Part shown: positions 1 to 7,579 of the stretch, piece by piece
Numbering within the stretch: position 1 is the stretch's first letter
Layout: each line of letters begins with the position of its first letter
NCBI GenBank assembly: GCA_017472115.1
Contig: JAFUQW010000155.1
Coordinates: 1-19,467, forward strand
Source: Bacteroidales bacterium
Lineage (GTDB): Bacteria > Bacteroidota > Bacteroidia > Bacteroidales > UBA932
DNA: 19,467 nt
Direction: 5' to 3'
Position numbers and translations under genes: made by a program
The notes under the pieces: model-generated
What the model saw: only the letters and a program-made list of their open reading frames with translations
Told to the model about the DNA's origin: nothing
Databases searched by the model: none

Positions 1-1
1 C

Positions 2-2038
2 GTGCTTGCGATTCCGATCTCTCTCCTTGCTTCATTGATGTATCTCTGGGCTACAGGCAACACGCTCAACATCGTGTCGATGTCAGCACTCTCCATAGCG
101 ATCGGTATGGTCGTCGATGACGCCATCGTGGTTCTCGAGAATATCTCGACCCATCTTGAGAGGGGAGCCAAGCCGAAGGAGGCCGCCGTGCATGCGACCC
201 AGGAAGTGGGTATTTCCGTAATCGCTTCCACATTGACGATGCTTGCCGTATTCCTCCCGCTAACCATGATCAAGGGTATGGCCGGCCTCATGTTCAAGCA
301 GCTCGGATGGATCACCAGCATCATCATGATCGTCTCAACGATCGGTGCGCTTACTCTCATCCCGATGCTTTGTTCACAGTTCCTGCGCTACAAACCTAAG
401 CATGGAAAGCTGCATGCCCTTATCTTCGGTAACTTCAATAAGTTCATCGATTGGATATCAAGAGGTTACGGTGTTCTTATCAACTGGTGCGTAACACACA
501 GGATTATCGTCATACTTTCAGGAATCGGCGTTTTCGTGGCATCAATGCTTCTGCTCTTCCCTGCAGTCAAGACCGAGTTCTTCCCATCATCCGACCAAGG
601 CCGAATCACAGTCCAGCTCGAACTCCCGGCAGGTACAGGTCAGGATATCACACGCGAACTCGGATTCGAACTCTACGACAGGTTCACTGAAAGCATTCCT
701 GAGATAGAGAACTGCTCATTCTCCCTCGGACAGGCTGATTCGGACAACTCTTTCGCTGCAATGCAGACCAACGGTACCCATGTGATATCATACAATATCA
801 ATATCGGAAGCATGGAAGAGCGTGAGAGATCTCAGGCTCAGATAGCAGATGTCATCCGTACGATTCTCGCGGACTATCCTCAGTTCAAGAAGATACGTGT
901 GTCGGAAGGTGGCGGCGGAATGGGTGGAGCATCCACTGTGGATGTCGAGATCTATGGCTATGACTTCGAGACCACAGACCGTATAGGACAGATCGTCCAG
1001 GAGAAGATGCTTGCAGACGGAGCATTCAATCAGGTACTTCTCAGCCGTGATGAATATACTCCGGAGTATCAGGTTGATTTTGACAGAGAGAAGCTTGCCA
1101 TCAATGGTCTCAACAGTACGACTGCCGCTTCTTACCTCAGTGCCGCAATCAACGGAGCCACTCAGTCGTTCTATCGCGAGGATGGTGACGAGTATGACAT
1201 CCGCGTGCGCTATGCCCCTGAATTCAGGACAAGCATCGAGGATATCGAGAATATCATGATCTACAACAATATGGGTCAGGGCTTCAGGATCAAGGATCTC
1301 GGTACCGTCATCGAGAGCCAGGTACCGCCTTCAATCACCCGTAAGAACCGTGAGCGTGTGCTCACTGTCTCAGGTGTGGTTGCTGCAGGTATCGCTCTTT
1401 CGGATGCCGTGGCCATGACTGAGGCTGATATGAACGAAATCGACATTCCGGGTGAAATCACCTACAGGATCGGAGGTTCTTATGAGGACCAGCAGGAGAC
1501 CTTCGGCGATCTGATCATGCTCCTCGCGATGATCATCATCCTCGTGTATATCGTGATGGCTTCTCAGTTCGAGTCCTTCCTAAGTCCTTTTGTGATCATG
1601 TTCTCGATTCCGTTCGCATTTGTGGGCGTATTCCTCGGACTTGTTGTTTCCAACACAGCCCTCGGCGTTATGGGTCTGATAGGTATTCTCATCCTCATGG
1701 GTATCGTGGTGAAGAACGGTATCGTGCTCATCGACTACACCATACTCATGCGTGAGAGAGGCAAAAGCATTGTCGAATCCACGGTAATTGCGGCCAAGTC
1801 CCGTCTTCGTCCTATCCTCATGACAACCCTCACGACAGTGCTCGGTATGATCCCGATGGCGGTAGGACAGGGTGAGGGTTCGGAAATGTGGCGTTCGCTC
1901 GGTCAGGTTGTGGCGTGGGGTCTTTCAATTTCGACCGTCGTGACACTCGTCCTCATCCCTACCATCTATGCTTCACTTGCTTCATGGCAGGAGCGCCGTG
2001 CCGCCAGAAAGGCAGCGCGCAAAGCCGCAAAGGCATAA
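2..2038 (+). CDS. RND multidrug efflux permease, HAE1/AcrB-like (5' truncated by window)
   Basis: Inner-membrane proton/drug antiporter subunit that would work with a periplasmic adaptor and a TolC-type channel. The reading frame is already open at the first base; the GTG at 2 is an internal Val codon, and roughly the first third of a ~1,030-residue family member is missing. Visible in order: a transmembrane (TM) segment followed by the TM4 motif GMVVDDAIVVLEN, with the two proton-relay Asp at fragment residues 39-40; TM5-TM6; a short TM7 near residues 168-188; a periplasmic porter region to about residue 490, including a Gly-rich stretch GGGGMGG; then five C-terminal TM segments. The motif GIVVKNGIVLIDY carries the conserved relay Lys (fragment residue 571). 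The VDDAI and KNGIVLIDY motifs fit the hydrophobe/amphiphile (HAE1) branch better than a heavy-metal CzcA pump. The tail is basic (Arg/Lys/Ala). The substrate cannot be inferred. Confidence 0.93.
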   Translation: MLAIPISLLASLMYLWATGNTLNIVSMSALSIAIGMVVDDAIVVLENISTHLERGAKPKEAAVHATQEVGISVIASTLTMLAVFLPLTMIKGMAGLMFKQLGWITSIIMIVSTIGALTLIPMLCSQFLRYKPKHGKLHALIFGNFNKFIDWISRGYGVLINWCVTHRIIVILSGIGVFVASMLLLFPAVKTEFFPSSDQGRITVQLELPAGTGQDITRELGFELYDRFTESIPEIENCSFSLGQADSDNSFAAMQTNGTHVISYNINIGSMEERERSQAQIADVIRTILADYPQFKKIRVSEGGGGMGGASTVDVEIYGYDFETTDRIGQIVQEKMLADGAFNQVLLSRDEYTPEYQVDFDREKLAINGLNSTTAASYLSAAINGATQSFYREDGDEYDIRVRYAPEFRTSIEDIENIMIYNNMGQGFRIKDLGTVIESQVPPSITRKNRERVLTVSGVVAAGIALSDAVAMTEADMNEIDIPGEITYRIGGSYEDQQETFGDLIMLLAMIIILVYIVMASQFESFLSPFVIMFSIPFAFVGVFLGLVVSNTALGVMGLIGILILMGIVVKNGIVLIDYTILMRERGKSIVESTVIAAKSRLRPILMTTLTTVLGMIPMAVGQGEGSEMWRSLGQVVAWGLSISTVVTLVLIPTIYASLASWQERRAARKAARKAAKA

Positions 2039-2140
2039 TCGGAGAGAGGTAACGTAAAAAGATGTTTTCATGTTTTTGCGATAACGCTGAAAAAAGGTAT
2101 AAGTTGACAACAATTGAAAATAGAATAAAGGTTGAATAAC

Positions 2141-2434
2141 ATGAAAGGAATTTTTCTTGCCTATGACCAGGCATACAATATGGAAGTGGCTGATGCAATC
2201 GAGGCGATCGGCTGCAAGGGCTTCACTATGTGGCAGGACATTGCAGGCCGCGGAAGCGAAACCGGCGAGCCTCATCTCGGCAACCATGCATGGCCTACCA
2301 TGAACAACGCCATCCTTACATTTGTACCTGACGAAAAAGTTGACGAGATTCTGTCTGCTGTCAGGGCGATGGATGAGGAAACTCCTGACCTCGGGCTCAG
2401 GGCTTTTGTGTGGAATATAGAAAAATCATATTAA
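2141..2434 (+). CDS. Small PII-like (GlnB-fold) protein associated with the RND pump
   Basis: A 97-residue protein starting MKGIFLAYDQ. I chose ATG 2141 because the only upstream alternative is a TTG at 2132. It resembles the short PII-superfamily proteins that Bacteroidota encode beside RND transporters. Shared features are a central GRGSETGEPHLGNHAWP segment where classical PII proteins have the T-loop, and a C-terminal PDLGLRAFVWNIEKSY strand. The typical GlnB uridylylation signature is absent, so nitrogen signalling is unlikely. It lies 102 bases after the pump gene on the same strand and is followed by a hairpin terminator, so it is probably the last gene of the efflux operon. A role as a trimeric sensor or modulator of the pump is inferred from context; it could also bind a metal or nucleotide. 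The family assignment is fairly secure, the function is not. Confidence 0.75.
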   Translation: MKGIFLAYDQAYNMEVADAIEAIGCKGFTMWQDIAGRGSETGEPHLGNHAWPTMNNAILTFVPDEKVDEILSAVRAMDEETPDLGLRAFVWNIEKSY

Positions 2435-2472
2435 TCAGCTTCATCCCTATTTTATATAGGTATCAATATTGT

Positions 2473-2516
2473 AAATCCAGTTGCAAATTTTTATATTTGC
2501 GATTGGATTTTTGCTT
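2473..2516 (+). terminator. Rho-independent-type terminator after the RND/PII operon
   Basis: The 15-base arms at 2473-2487 and 2496-2510 pair completely, with two G-U wobbles, around an 8-base loop, and the second arm runs into TTTTTGCTTT. The stem is A/T-rich, but its length and T-tract make a terminator the best reading. A -7-like box TATATTTG at 2492-2499, with a TTG 20 bases upstream (2469-2471), overlaps the loop and second arm, so a promoter for trxA may be embedded here. The rest of the 210-base gap holds a 10-base direct repeat CACTTAAAAT (2570-2579 and 2627-2636) and nothing else I recognise. Confidence 0.65.
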
Positions 2517-2644
2517 TAAGTGATATATAAGAACAAGTTGCATCAGTTTGAAAGTTGAGAATGACATTCACTTAAAATGATGTAGATGTTTTTTACATGT
2601 CTATGGCAGGTCCGGATTATGATTAACACTTAAAATATTCAGAT

Positions 2645-2959
2645 ATGGCACATGTAATAACTGATGCGAATTTCGCAGAAACCCTTAATACCGACAAGCT
2701 TGTTGTTGTTGACTTCTGGGCGACCTGGTGCGGCCCATGCAAGGCTATCGCCCCTATCGTGGAGGAACTCGCTGCAGAATATGCCGACAAGGCTGTCATC
2801 TGCAAATGCAATGTGGATGAGTGCGATGATGTTCCTATGAATTACGGTATCAGAAGCATTCCTACACTTATCTTCTTCAAGAACGGAGAAGTGGTTGACA
2901 GACATGTCGGTGCATCTTCAAAGGCTGATCTTGCAGCTAAGATAGAGTCTCATCTTTAA
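2645..2959 (+). CDS. trxA: Thioredoxin
   Basis: A cytoplasmic thiol-disulfide oxidoreductase of 104 residues, normal length for the family, with no signal peptide. The active site WCGPC sits at residues 28-32 after a buried DFWATW strand; the cis-proline loop SIPT is at 71-74, and the C-terminal strand and helix are complete. ATG 2645 is the natural start, because the first helix begins directly after it. An oddity is a run of extra cysteines (C53, C55, C60) in the segment before the cis-Pro loop, where most thioredoxins have none or one. It opens a run of seven closely spaced plus-strand genes; the next gene begins 11 bases after its stop. It most likely serves general protein reduction and ribonucleotide reductase. 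Confidence 0.95.
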   Translation: MAHVITDANFAETLNTDKLVVVDFWATWCGPCKAIAPIVEELAAEYADKAVICKCNVDECDDVPMNYGIRSIPTLIFFKNGEVVDRHVGASSKADLAAKIESHL

Positions 2960-2970
2960 TAACTGAACAT

Positions 2971-3651
2971 ATGAAAAGGATTATTGCTGTCGTTGCATTT
3001 CTTGCAATGGCACTTGCAGGAGCGTCTGAAGTCAGCGCTCAGAAATACGGAGTGACAGGTGGAGCCAACTTTACCAGCATGAGGTCCATCGAAAAGAGCT
3101 CCGCAACAGGTTATTATGTCGGAGGAACCGCACAGTTCAAGCTTCCTCTCGGCTTCTCTCTTCAGCCGTCGCTGATTTATTCGGCGAAGGTTTCCGAGGT
3201 GGGTGACAATGCATTAGACACTTTCCGTATGAACGTCGGATACCTCGAGCTTCCTGTTTCAGTGCAGTGGGGACCGGATCTTCTTGTGTTCAGGCCGTTC
3301 CTTGACGTGACTCCTTATGTGGGTTATGCGTTGAATACCAACATCAAGTCTGTTGCTGACGAGGTTGATCTCGGAGGTCTCAATGAGATCAAGGACGAAG
3401 CTTTGGCAGAGGTGAAGAAAGGATTCGGTGACATGGTCAACAAACTTGAGTACGGTCTTGGAATCGGAGCCGGTGTAGAGGTGTGGAGATTCCAGGTGAT
3501 CTGCCGTTATAACTGGAATTTCGGTCCGCTCGTAAATGTGACCAAAGATACGGAAGTACCGGAAATTGTACAGACTCAGATCAAGGATGCCGTAAAGGGC
3601 AAGAACTTCGGAGGTGTTACCCTCTCTCTCGCTTTCATGTTCGGTAAATAA
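2971..3651 (+). CDS. Small outer-membrane beta-barrel protein (PorT/OMP_b-brl family)
   Basis: A 226-residue protein with a clear signal peptide (MKRIIAVVAF..., hydrophobic core, cleavage likely after VSA near residue 23). The mature part is a series of amphipathic strands of the type LQPSLIYSAK, VGYLELPVSVQW and FQVICRYNWNFGPL, ending LSLAFMFGK. This fits the family of small Bacteroidota outer-membrane barrels with PorT-like domains. A charged insert at about residues 128-160 probably forms an exposed loop. It lies 11 bases after trxA, and its stop overlaps the next start (TAATG), so it is co-transcribed with cytoplasmic housekeeping genes. No specific function or symbol can be assigned. Confidence 0.8.
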   Translation: MKRIIAVVAFLAMALAGASEVSAQKYGVTGGANFTSMRSIEKSSATGYYVGGTAQFKLPLGFSLQPSLIYSAKVSEVGDNALDTFRMNVGYLELPVSVQWGPDLLVFRPFLDVTPYVGYALNTNIKSVADEVDLGGLNEIKDEALAEVKKGFGDMVNKLEYGLGIGAGVEVWRFQVICRYNWNFGPLVNVTKDTEVPEIVQTQIKDAVKGKNFGGVTLSLAFMFGK

Positions 3652-4187
3652 TGGACATGAGGAAGATAGCGGTATTCTGTTCCGCAAGGCAAGACATTGA
3701 CCCGCAATATCACAAAGTCGCCCGAGAATTTGTCCGGGCGGCTTCGTTGCGTGGATATGGCATAGTATCCGGCGGTACGATAAAAGGAACGATGGGCGAG
3801 ATTTCCGATGAACTCCGAGACTGTGGAGGCTACCATCTCGGTGTCATTCCGAGATTCATGAAGCAGTATGTCTATCCTGAACTTTCGGAAGTCATCTGGA
3901 CTGACACGATGGCCGAAAGAAAGACTCTTCTGAGGAAGGATACATGTGCGGTGGTCGCTCTTCCGGGAGGCATAGGAACTCTTGACGAGCTTATCGAGAC
4001 ATTTGCCCTTGTGCATCTCGAGCAGCATCAGGGGAAGATGTATGTGCTGGACCACAATGGTTTTTATGAACCTCTCAGGCAACTTCTTCAGCACTATGTC
4101 AACACAGGCATGATGAGCAAGGAAACTTTCCTTAAAATGAAATTTGCCCGTACGGTTGAAGAGATTTTGGATGATCTTCAGAAATAA
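3651..4187 (+). CDS. LOG-family Rossmann-fold protein (TIGR00730-type nucleotide phosphoribohydrolase)
   Basis: A 178-residue cytoplasmic protein of the family that includes cytokinin riboside 5'-monophosphate phosphoribohydrolase (LOG) and related AMP/pyrimidine 5'-nucleotide nucleosidases. The signature PGGIGTLDE is at residues 105-113, and MAERKTLLRK at 87-96 matches the usual MHxRK region. The nucleotide-binding glycine loop reads SGGTIKGTMGE (40-50), a variant of the common GGGxxGLMG. The start codon shares one base with the stop of the barrel gene, and the polyprenyl synthase gene starts 3 bases after its stop. Its real bacterial substrate is not settled by sequence; release of a free base from a nucleotide monophosphate is the expected reaction. 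Confidence 0.85.
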   Translation: MDMRKIAVFCSARQDIDPQYHKVAREFVRAASLRGYGIVSGGTIKGTMGEISDELRDCGGYHLGVIPRFMKQYVYPELSEVIWTDTMAERKTLLRKDTCAVVALPGGIGTLDELIETFALVHLEQHQGKMYVLDHNGFYEPLRQLLQHYVNTGMMSKETFLKMKFARTVEEILDDLQK

Positions 4188-4190
4188 TCT

Positions 4191-5174
4191 ATGGATATCA
4201 AGTCAATAAAGGAATACCTCGGACAGGATTGGTCGATGGTGCAGATGCATATATCGGATGCGTTGAAAAGCGACATTGACCTTTTGAATGCGACCAATGC
4301 TTCCATACTTTCGCATTCGGGAAAGCAGCTCAGGCCTATGCTTGCCCTGCTGCTCGCGCGTGCATGTTCCGGTGGAAAGGTTACGGAGGCTACATACCGC
4401 TATGCGGCTGCTTCGGAACTGCTGCATAATGCAACACTTCTGCACGATGATGTGGCTGACGGCAGTGACCAGCGCAGGGGTGTGCCGACCGTCATGTCAC
4501 TGATGGGTCCGTCTGTTTCAGTTCTTGTCGGAGATTATTGGCTTGTGAAGGCTGTGGAGCAGATCCTCGGCAATGGTGAAGGGGATGTCAGGGTAATCGG
4601 AATATTTGCAAAGACTCTCAGTTATCTTGCAGAGGGAGAGATGCTTCAGCTCCAGAAGGCTCAGAGCGGAGATACGGACATGGATGACTATCTGAGGATA
4701 ATCTACAACAAGACCGGTTCTCTGTTCGAGGCGGCCTGCATGTCTGCGGCAATCTCGGTAAATGCATGCGGGGAGTACGAAAGAGCGGCCAAGGAATATG
4801 CGGTGGCCCTCGGGTTGGCCTTTCAGATAAGGGATGACATGCTGGATTATGCCGGCACTGCATCTGTGGGCAAGCCTTTGGGGGTCGATATTCTCGAACA
4901 GAAGATTACCATGCCGTTATTGGGGGCATTTATCCGTGCCGGAAAGGAGAAGGAGATGGAAGTCCGGGCACTTGTGGCTGATATAGCAGGTCATCCTGAG
5001 CATAAGGATGGGATCGTGGCCTTTGTCAAGGACAGCGGTGGTCTCGAAGAAGCTCGCCGGGAACTCGAAAACTATGTCGGGAAAGCAGTCAAGGCTCTTG
5101 ACGTGCTTCCGGACTCGTACGAAAAGAAATGCCTTGTGGAACTTGCATATTTTACAGCAAAAAGGATAATGTAG
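4191..5174 (+). CDS. Long-chain all-trans polyprenyl diphosphate synthase (IspB type)
   Basis: A 327-residue isoprenyl chain elongase that adds isopentenyl diphosphate units to an allylic diphosphate, most likely to make the side chain of menaquinone. Visible motifs: GKQLRP at 44-49; the first Asp-rich motif DDVAD at 86-90, followed by the RRG of DQRRG; and the second Asp-rich motif DDMLD at 215-219 in QIRDDMLDY. The residue five before the first motif is Ala (HNATLLHDD), as in long-chain synthases, rather than the bulky aromatic of short-chain enzymes. Octaprenyl versus heptaprenyl or longer cannot be told. It sits in the middle of the seven-gene run, 3 bases after the LOG gene and 1 base before the delta-prime gene. 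Confidence 0.92.
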   Translation: MDIKSIKEYLGQDWSMVQMHISDALKSDIDLLNATNASILSHSGKQLRPMLALLLARACSGGKVTEATYRYAAASELLHNATLLHDDVADGSDQRRGVPTVMSLMGPSVSVLVGDYWLVKAVEQILGNGEGDVRVIGIFAKTLSYLAEGEMLQLQKAQSGDTDMDDYLRIIYNKTGSLFEAACMSAAISVNACGEYERAAKEYAVALGLAFQIRDDMLDYAGTASVGKPLGVDILEQKITMPLLGAFIRAGKEKEMEVRALVADIAGHPEHKDGIVAFVKDSGGLEEARRELENYVGKAVKALDVLPDSYEKKCLVELAYFTAKRIM

Positions 5175-5175
5175 G

Positions 5176-6231
5176 ATGAGGTTTGCTGATGTCATAGGAA
5201 ATGCTTCGGTAGCGAAGGTACTCTCGTCGATGGCTGACAGCGGGAGAGTGGCTCATGCCATGCTCATGTATGAGAACGAGGGGTGCGGTGCCCTGGCGCT
5301 GGCTTTGGCTTACCTTCAGTATCTCAACTGCAGCAATCCTCATGACGGTGATTCTTGCGGTGAGTGCCCTTCCTGCAGACAGATGTCTAAACTGATCCAT
5401 CCGGATGTTCATTTCGTGTTCCCGGTCAACAAGGGACCTAAGACTACGGACGAAAAGCCGACATCGGAATCTTATATCAGGTACTGGAGGGAACTTGCCA
5501 TCGCAAACCCTTATTTCACGGAAGCCGATCTGCAGCGCGCCATAGGCATAGAGTCGAAGAACGGACTGATTGCCGTTGCTGAGGCTAAGTCCATAATTGC
5601 CAAGCTGTCTCTCACATCTGTTGCCGACGGGTATAAGGCCGTGATATTCTATCTGCCGGAAAAGATGAATCAGGAGACGGCCAACAGACTTCTCAAGATG
5701 GTAGAGGAACCGCCTGAAAAGACTGTGTTCATCTTCATTACCCATGCGCCGGAGAAGGTGCTGCAGACCATTTTCTCGCGTTGCCAGAGCGTGCGTGTGC
5801 TGCCCTTGACCAAAGATGAAGCCGCCGCAGTCAGGGATATGAATCCTTTTGATGACTCGGAGGAACATGCCATGTTCATGGAATTGTTCACCGATCTGAT
5901 GAATGCGGTGACCGGGTGTGATCTTATGGCGGCTCTTGAGTGCGGAGAGGTTATGGCGGCCCTTGATTCGCGAGAAAAACAGAAAGCTTTTTGTACCTTT
6001 GCAAGTGAATGCATCAGAAAGATATTCATGATTCAGCAGAATCTGCCGCAGCTTGCAGGAGTGTCCGAAGAGGAAAAGGAATTTTACGACATGATTTCGC
6101 GCAGCGTAAGTAAGGGATTCTGCTCGAAATCGATAACAAATATAGAGAAGGTCGTTGCGATGATCGACAGGAACGTCAGTTCGAAGATCCTGTTCTGCGA
6201 CCTTGTCAACAGGATGTTTTTAAGTGTATGA
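5176..6231 (+). CDS. holB: DNA polymerase III clamp-loader delta-prime subunit
   Basis: A 351-residue AAA+ clamp-loader subunit for loading the sliding clamp in replication. The N-terminus (FADVIGNASVAKVL) aligns with clamp-loader ATPases, but the P-loop is degenerate (NEGCGALAL at 34-42, with no GKT), as expected for the non-hydrolysing delta-prime subunit. A zinc-binding set of four cysteines is present (C52, C61, C64, C67; CxxCxxC). The conserved SRC motif is at 201-203 (IFSRCQ), and an LLKMVEEPPE helix corresponds to the sensor region. The start follows the previous stop by 1 base (TAGGATG), and the 3' end overlaps the next gene by 4 bases (ATGA). A long PVNKGPKTTDEK insertion after the zinc module is seen in Bacteroidota homologues. 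Confidence 0.9.
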   Translation: MRFADVIGNASVAKVLSSMADSGRVAHAMLMYENEGCGALALALAYLQYLNCSNPHDGDSCGECPSCRQMSKLIHPDVHFVFPVNKGPKTTDEKPTSESYIRYWRELAIANPYFTEADLQRAIGIESKNGLIAVAEAKSIIAKLSLTSVADGYKAVIFYLPEKMNQETANRLLKMVEEPPEKTVFIFITHAPEKVLQTIFSRCQSVRVLPLTKDEAAAVRDMNPFDDSEEHAMFMELFTDLMNAVTGCDLMAALECGEVMAALDSREKQKAFCTFASECIRKIFMIQQNLPQLAGVSEEEKEFYDMISRSVSKGFCSKSITNIEKVVAMIDRNVSSKILFCDLVNRMFLSV

Positions 6232-7577
6232 CAGAATCTAATGAGATAAAGAGATACGACTGTTCGAGAGGTTGTGTCGTGGAGCGTACGGAGTCAGGCG
6301 AGGTGGATTGTACATATCGTCAGGGCTGCTGCAAGCTTGAGGTATATAACTGGCTTCAGGGAGTGAATCAGGAGCAGTATAAGGATCTGTTCGAGGTGCG
6401 TTTCAAGAACACCCGCAAAGCCATCTTCCGCAACGGTTCCGGTCAGAGCATAAAGATTGGGGATATGGTCATTGTCGAGGCTGCCAACGGCCACGACCTC
6501 GGAATCGTGACTCTTGAAGGCCCCGTTGTCGCACGTCAGATGAAGTGCAAGAGGATAGATCCGGAAACATTCGAATTCAAGAGGATTTACCGCAAGGCCA
6601 AGCTTTTCGACATAGAGAGGTGGCAGGAGGCCATTGCCCGTGAACATGAGACCATGATCCGCTCACGTCAGATAGCCGCGGAACTCGGACTTGAAATGAA
6701 GATCGGAGATGTCGAGTTCCAGGGTGACGGTACCAAGGCCATATTCTATTATATTGCTGACGGTCGTGTGGATTTCCGTCAGCTGATCAAGGTCTTTGCA
6801 GAGGAATTCCGCATAAGGATCGAGATGAAGCAGATCGGTGCCCGTCAGGAGGCCGGCCTTATCGGCGGTCTCGGAGTCTGCGGACGCGAATTGTGCTGCT
6901 CGAATTACATTTCAAGTTTCCAGTCGATCACTACTTCTGCAGCCCGTACCCAGGATCTTTCACTTAATCCTCAGAAGCTGGCCGGCCAGTGCGGCAAGCT
7001 CAAATGCTGTCTGAATTATGAAACGGCTTCATATATAGATGCACAGTCACGCATTCCTAAGGTCAACAATCCTCTCGAATTCGAGGATGGTCTGGCTTAT
7101 CTTATGAAGACGGATATTCTTCGTGAAATCATGTATTTCTCATATGATCCGCAGTCGCTTGCCAATCTTTATCCTCTTTATGCTGAGGATGTCTGGGACA
7201 TCATAAGGATGAACCGCAATGGCGAGAGGCCGGCTTCACTCAAGGATGACTCTGTTCCTGCAGCACCTGAATTCGTGACAGCCGTGGGTGACGATGCCAT
7301 AAACCGTTTCGACGAGGCACGCAAGCGCAAAAAGAAGAAGAAATCAGGATCGAAGAAGTCTGCTGCATCACAGAAGGCGGATGGTGCTCAGATGGAGAAC
7401 CGGCCTTCAGATCAGGATAACACCCGTTCGGGACAGCAGCAGGATGGTCAGAAGCGGGAAAGTCAGAACGGTAATCGACGCGACGGTCATGGCAACAGAC
7501 GTGGCGGCAACAGAAACGGACGTAACCATAACGGAGGGCACGGTGACCGTCAGAAAAAGGAAAAGCCACAGGAGTAG
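6228..7577 (+). CDS. ricT: RicT-like PSP1-domain protein with RGG/Asn-rich basic tail
   Basis: A 449-residue protein of the PSP1/YaaT family. In Bacillus, RicT joins RicA and RicF in a [4Fe-4S]-containing complex that steers RNase Y and affects RNA processing. The core carries the signature cysteine clusters CGRELCC (C218, C223, C224) and CGKLKCC (C255, C260, C261). The N-terminus adds another set (C12, C16, C28, C34, C35). From about residue 366 to the end the protein becomes low-complexity and strongly basic: KKKKK, then Gln/Asn/Gly/Arg-rich, including NRRGGNRNGRNHNGG. That tail resembles RGG-type RNA-binding extensions. It overlaps holB by 4 bases and ends 2 bases before trmB. Iron-sulfur binding and an RNA role are inferred from the family. 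Confidence 0.87.
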   Translation: MTESNEIKRYDCSRGCVVERTESGEVDCTYRQGCCKLEVYNWLQGVNQEQYKDLFEVRFKNTRKAIFRNGSGQSIKIGDMVIVEAANGHDLGIVTLEGPVVARQMKCKRIDPETFEFKRIYRKAKLFDIERWQEAIAREHETMIRSRQIAAELGLEMKIGDVEFQGDGTKAIFYYIADGRVDFRQLIKVFAEEFRIRIEMKQIGARQEAGLIGGLGVCGRELCCSNYISSFQSITTSAARTQDLSLNPQKLAGQCGKLKCCLNYETASYIDAQSRIPKVNNPLEFEDGLAYLMKTDILREIMYFSYDPQSLANLYPLYAEDVWDIIRMNRNGERPASLKDDSVPAAPEFVTAVGDDAINRFDEARKRKKKKKSGSKKSAASQKADGAQMENRPSDQDNTRSGQQQDGQKRESQNGNRRDGHGNRRGGNRNGRNHNGGHGDRQKKEKPQE

Positions 7578-7579
7578 TT

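Noticed and set aside
2056..2077. A5/T5 inverted repeat after the RND gene as a terminator
   Set aside because: The stem is short, A/T only at its base and interrupted by a mismatch; the PII-like gene next to it is more likely co-transcribed with the pump.
5274..5304. Broken Walker A motif in delta-prime as a sign of inactivation
   Set aside because: Delta-prime subunits normally lack a working P-loop; the zinc cysteines and SRC motif are intact.
5152..5868. Long minus-strand ORF opposite the delta-prime gene
   Set aside because: Shadow of a clear plus-strand gene; composition rich in Arg/His/Ser, no recognisable domain.
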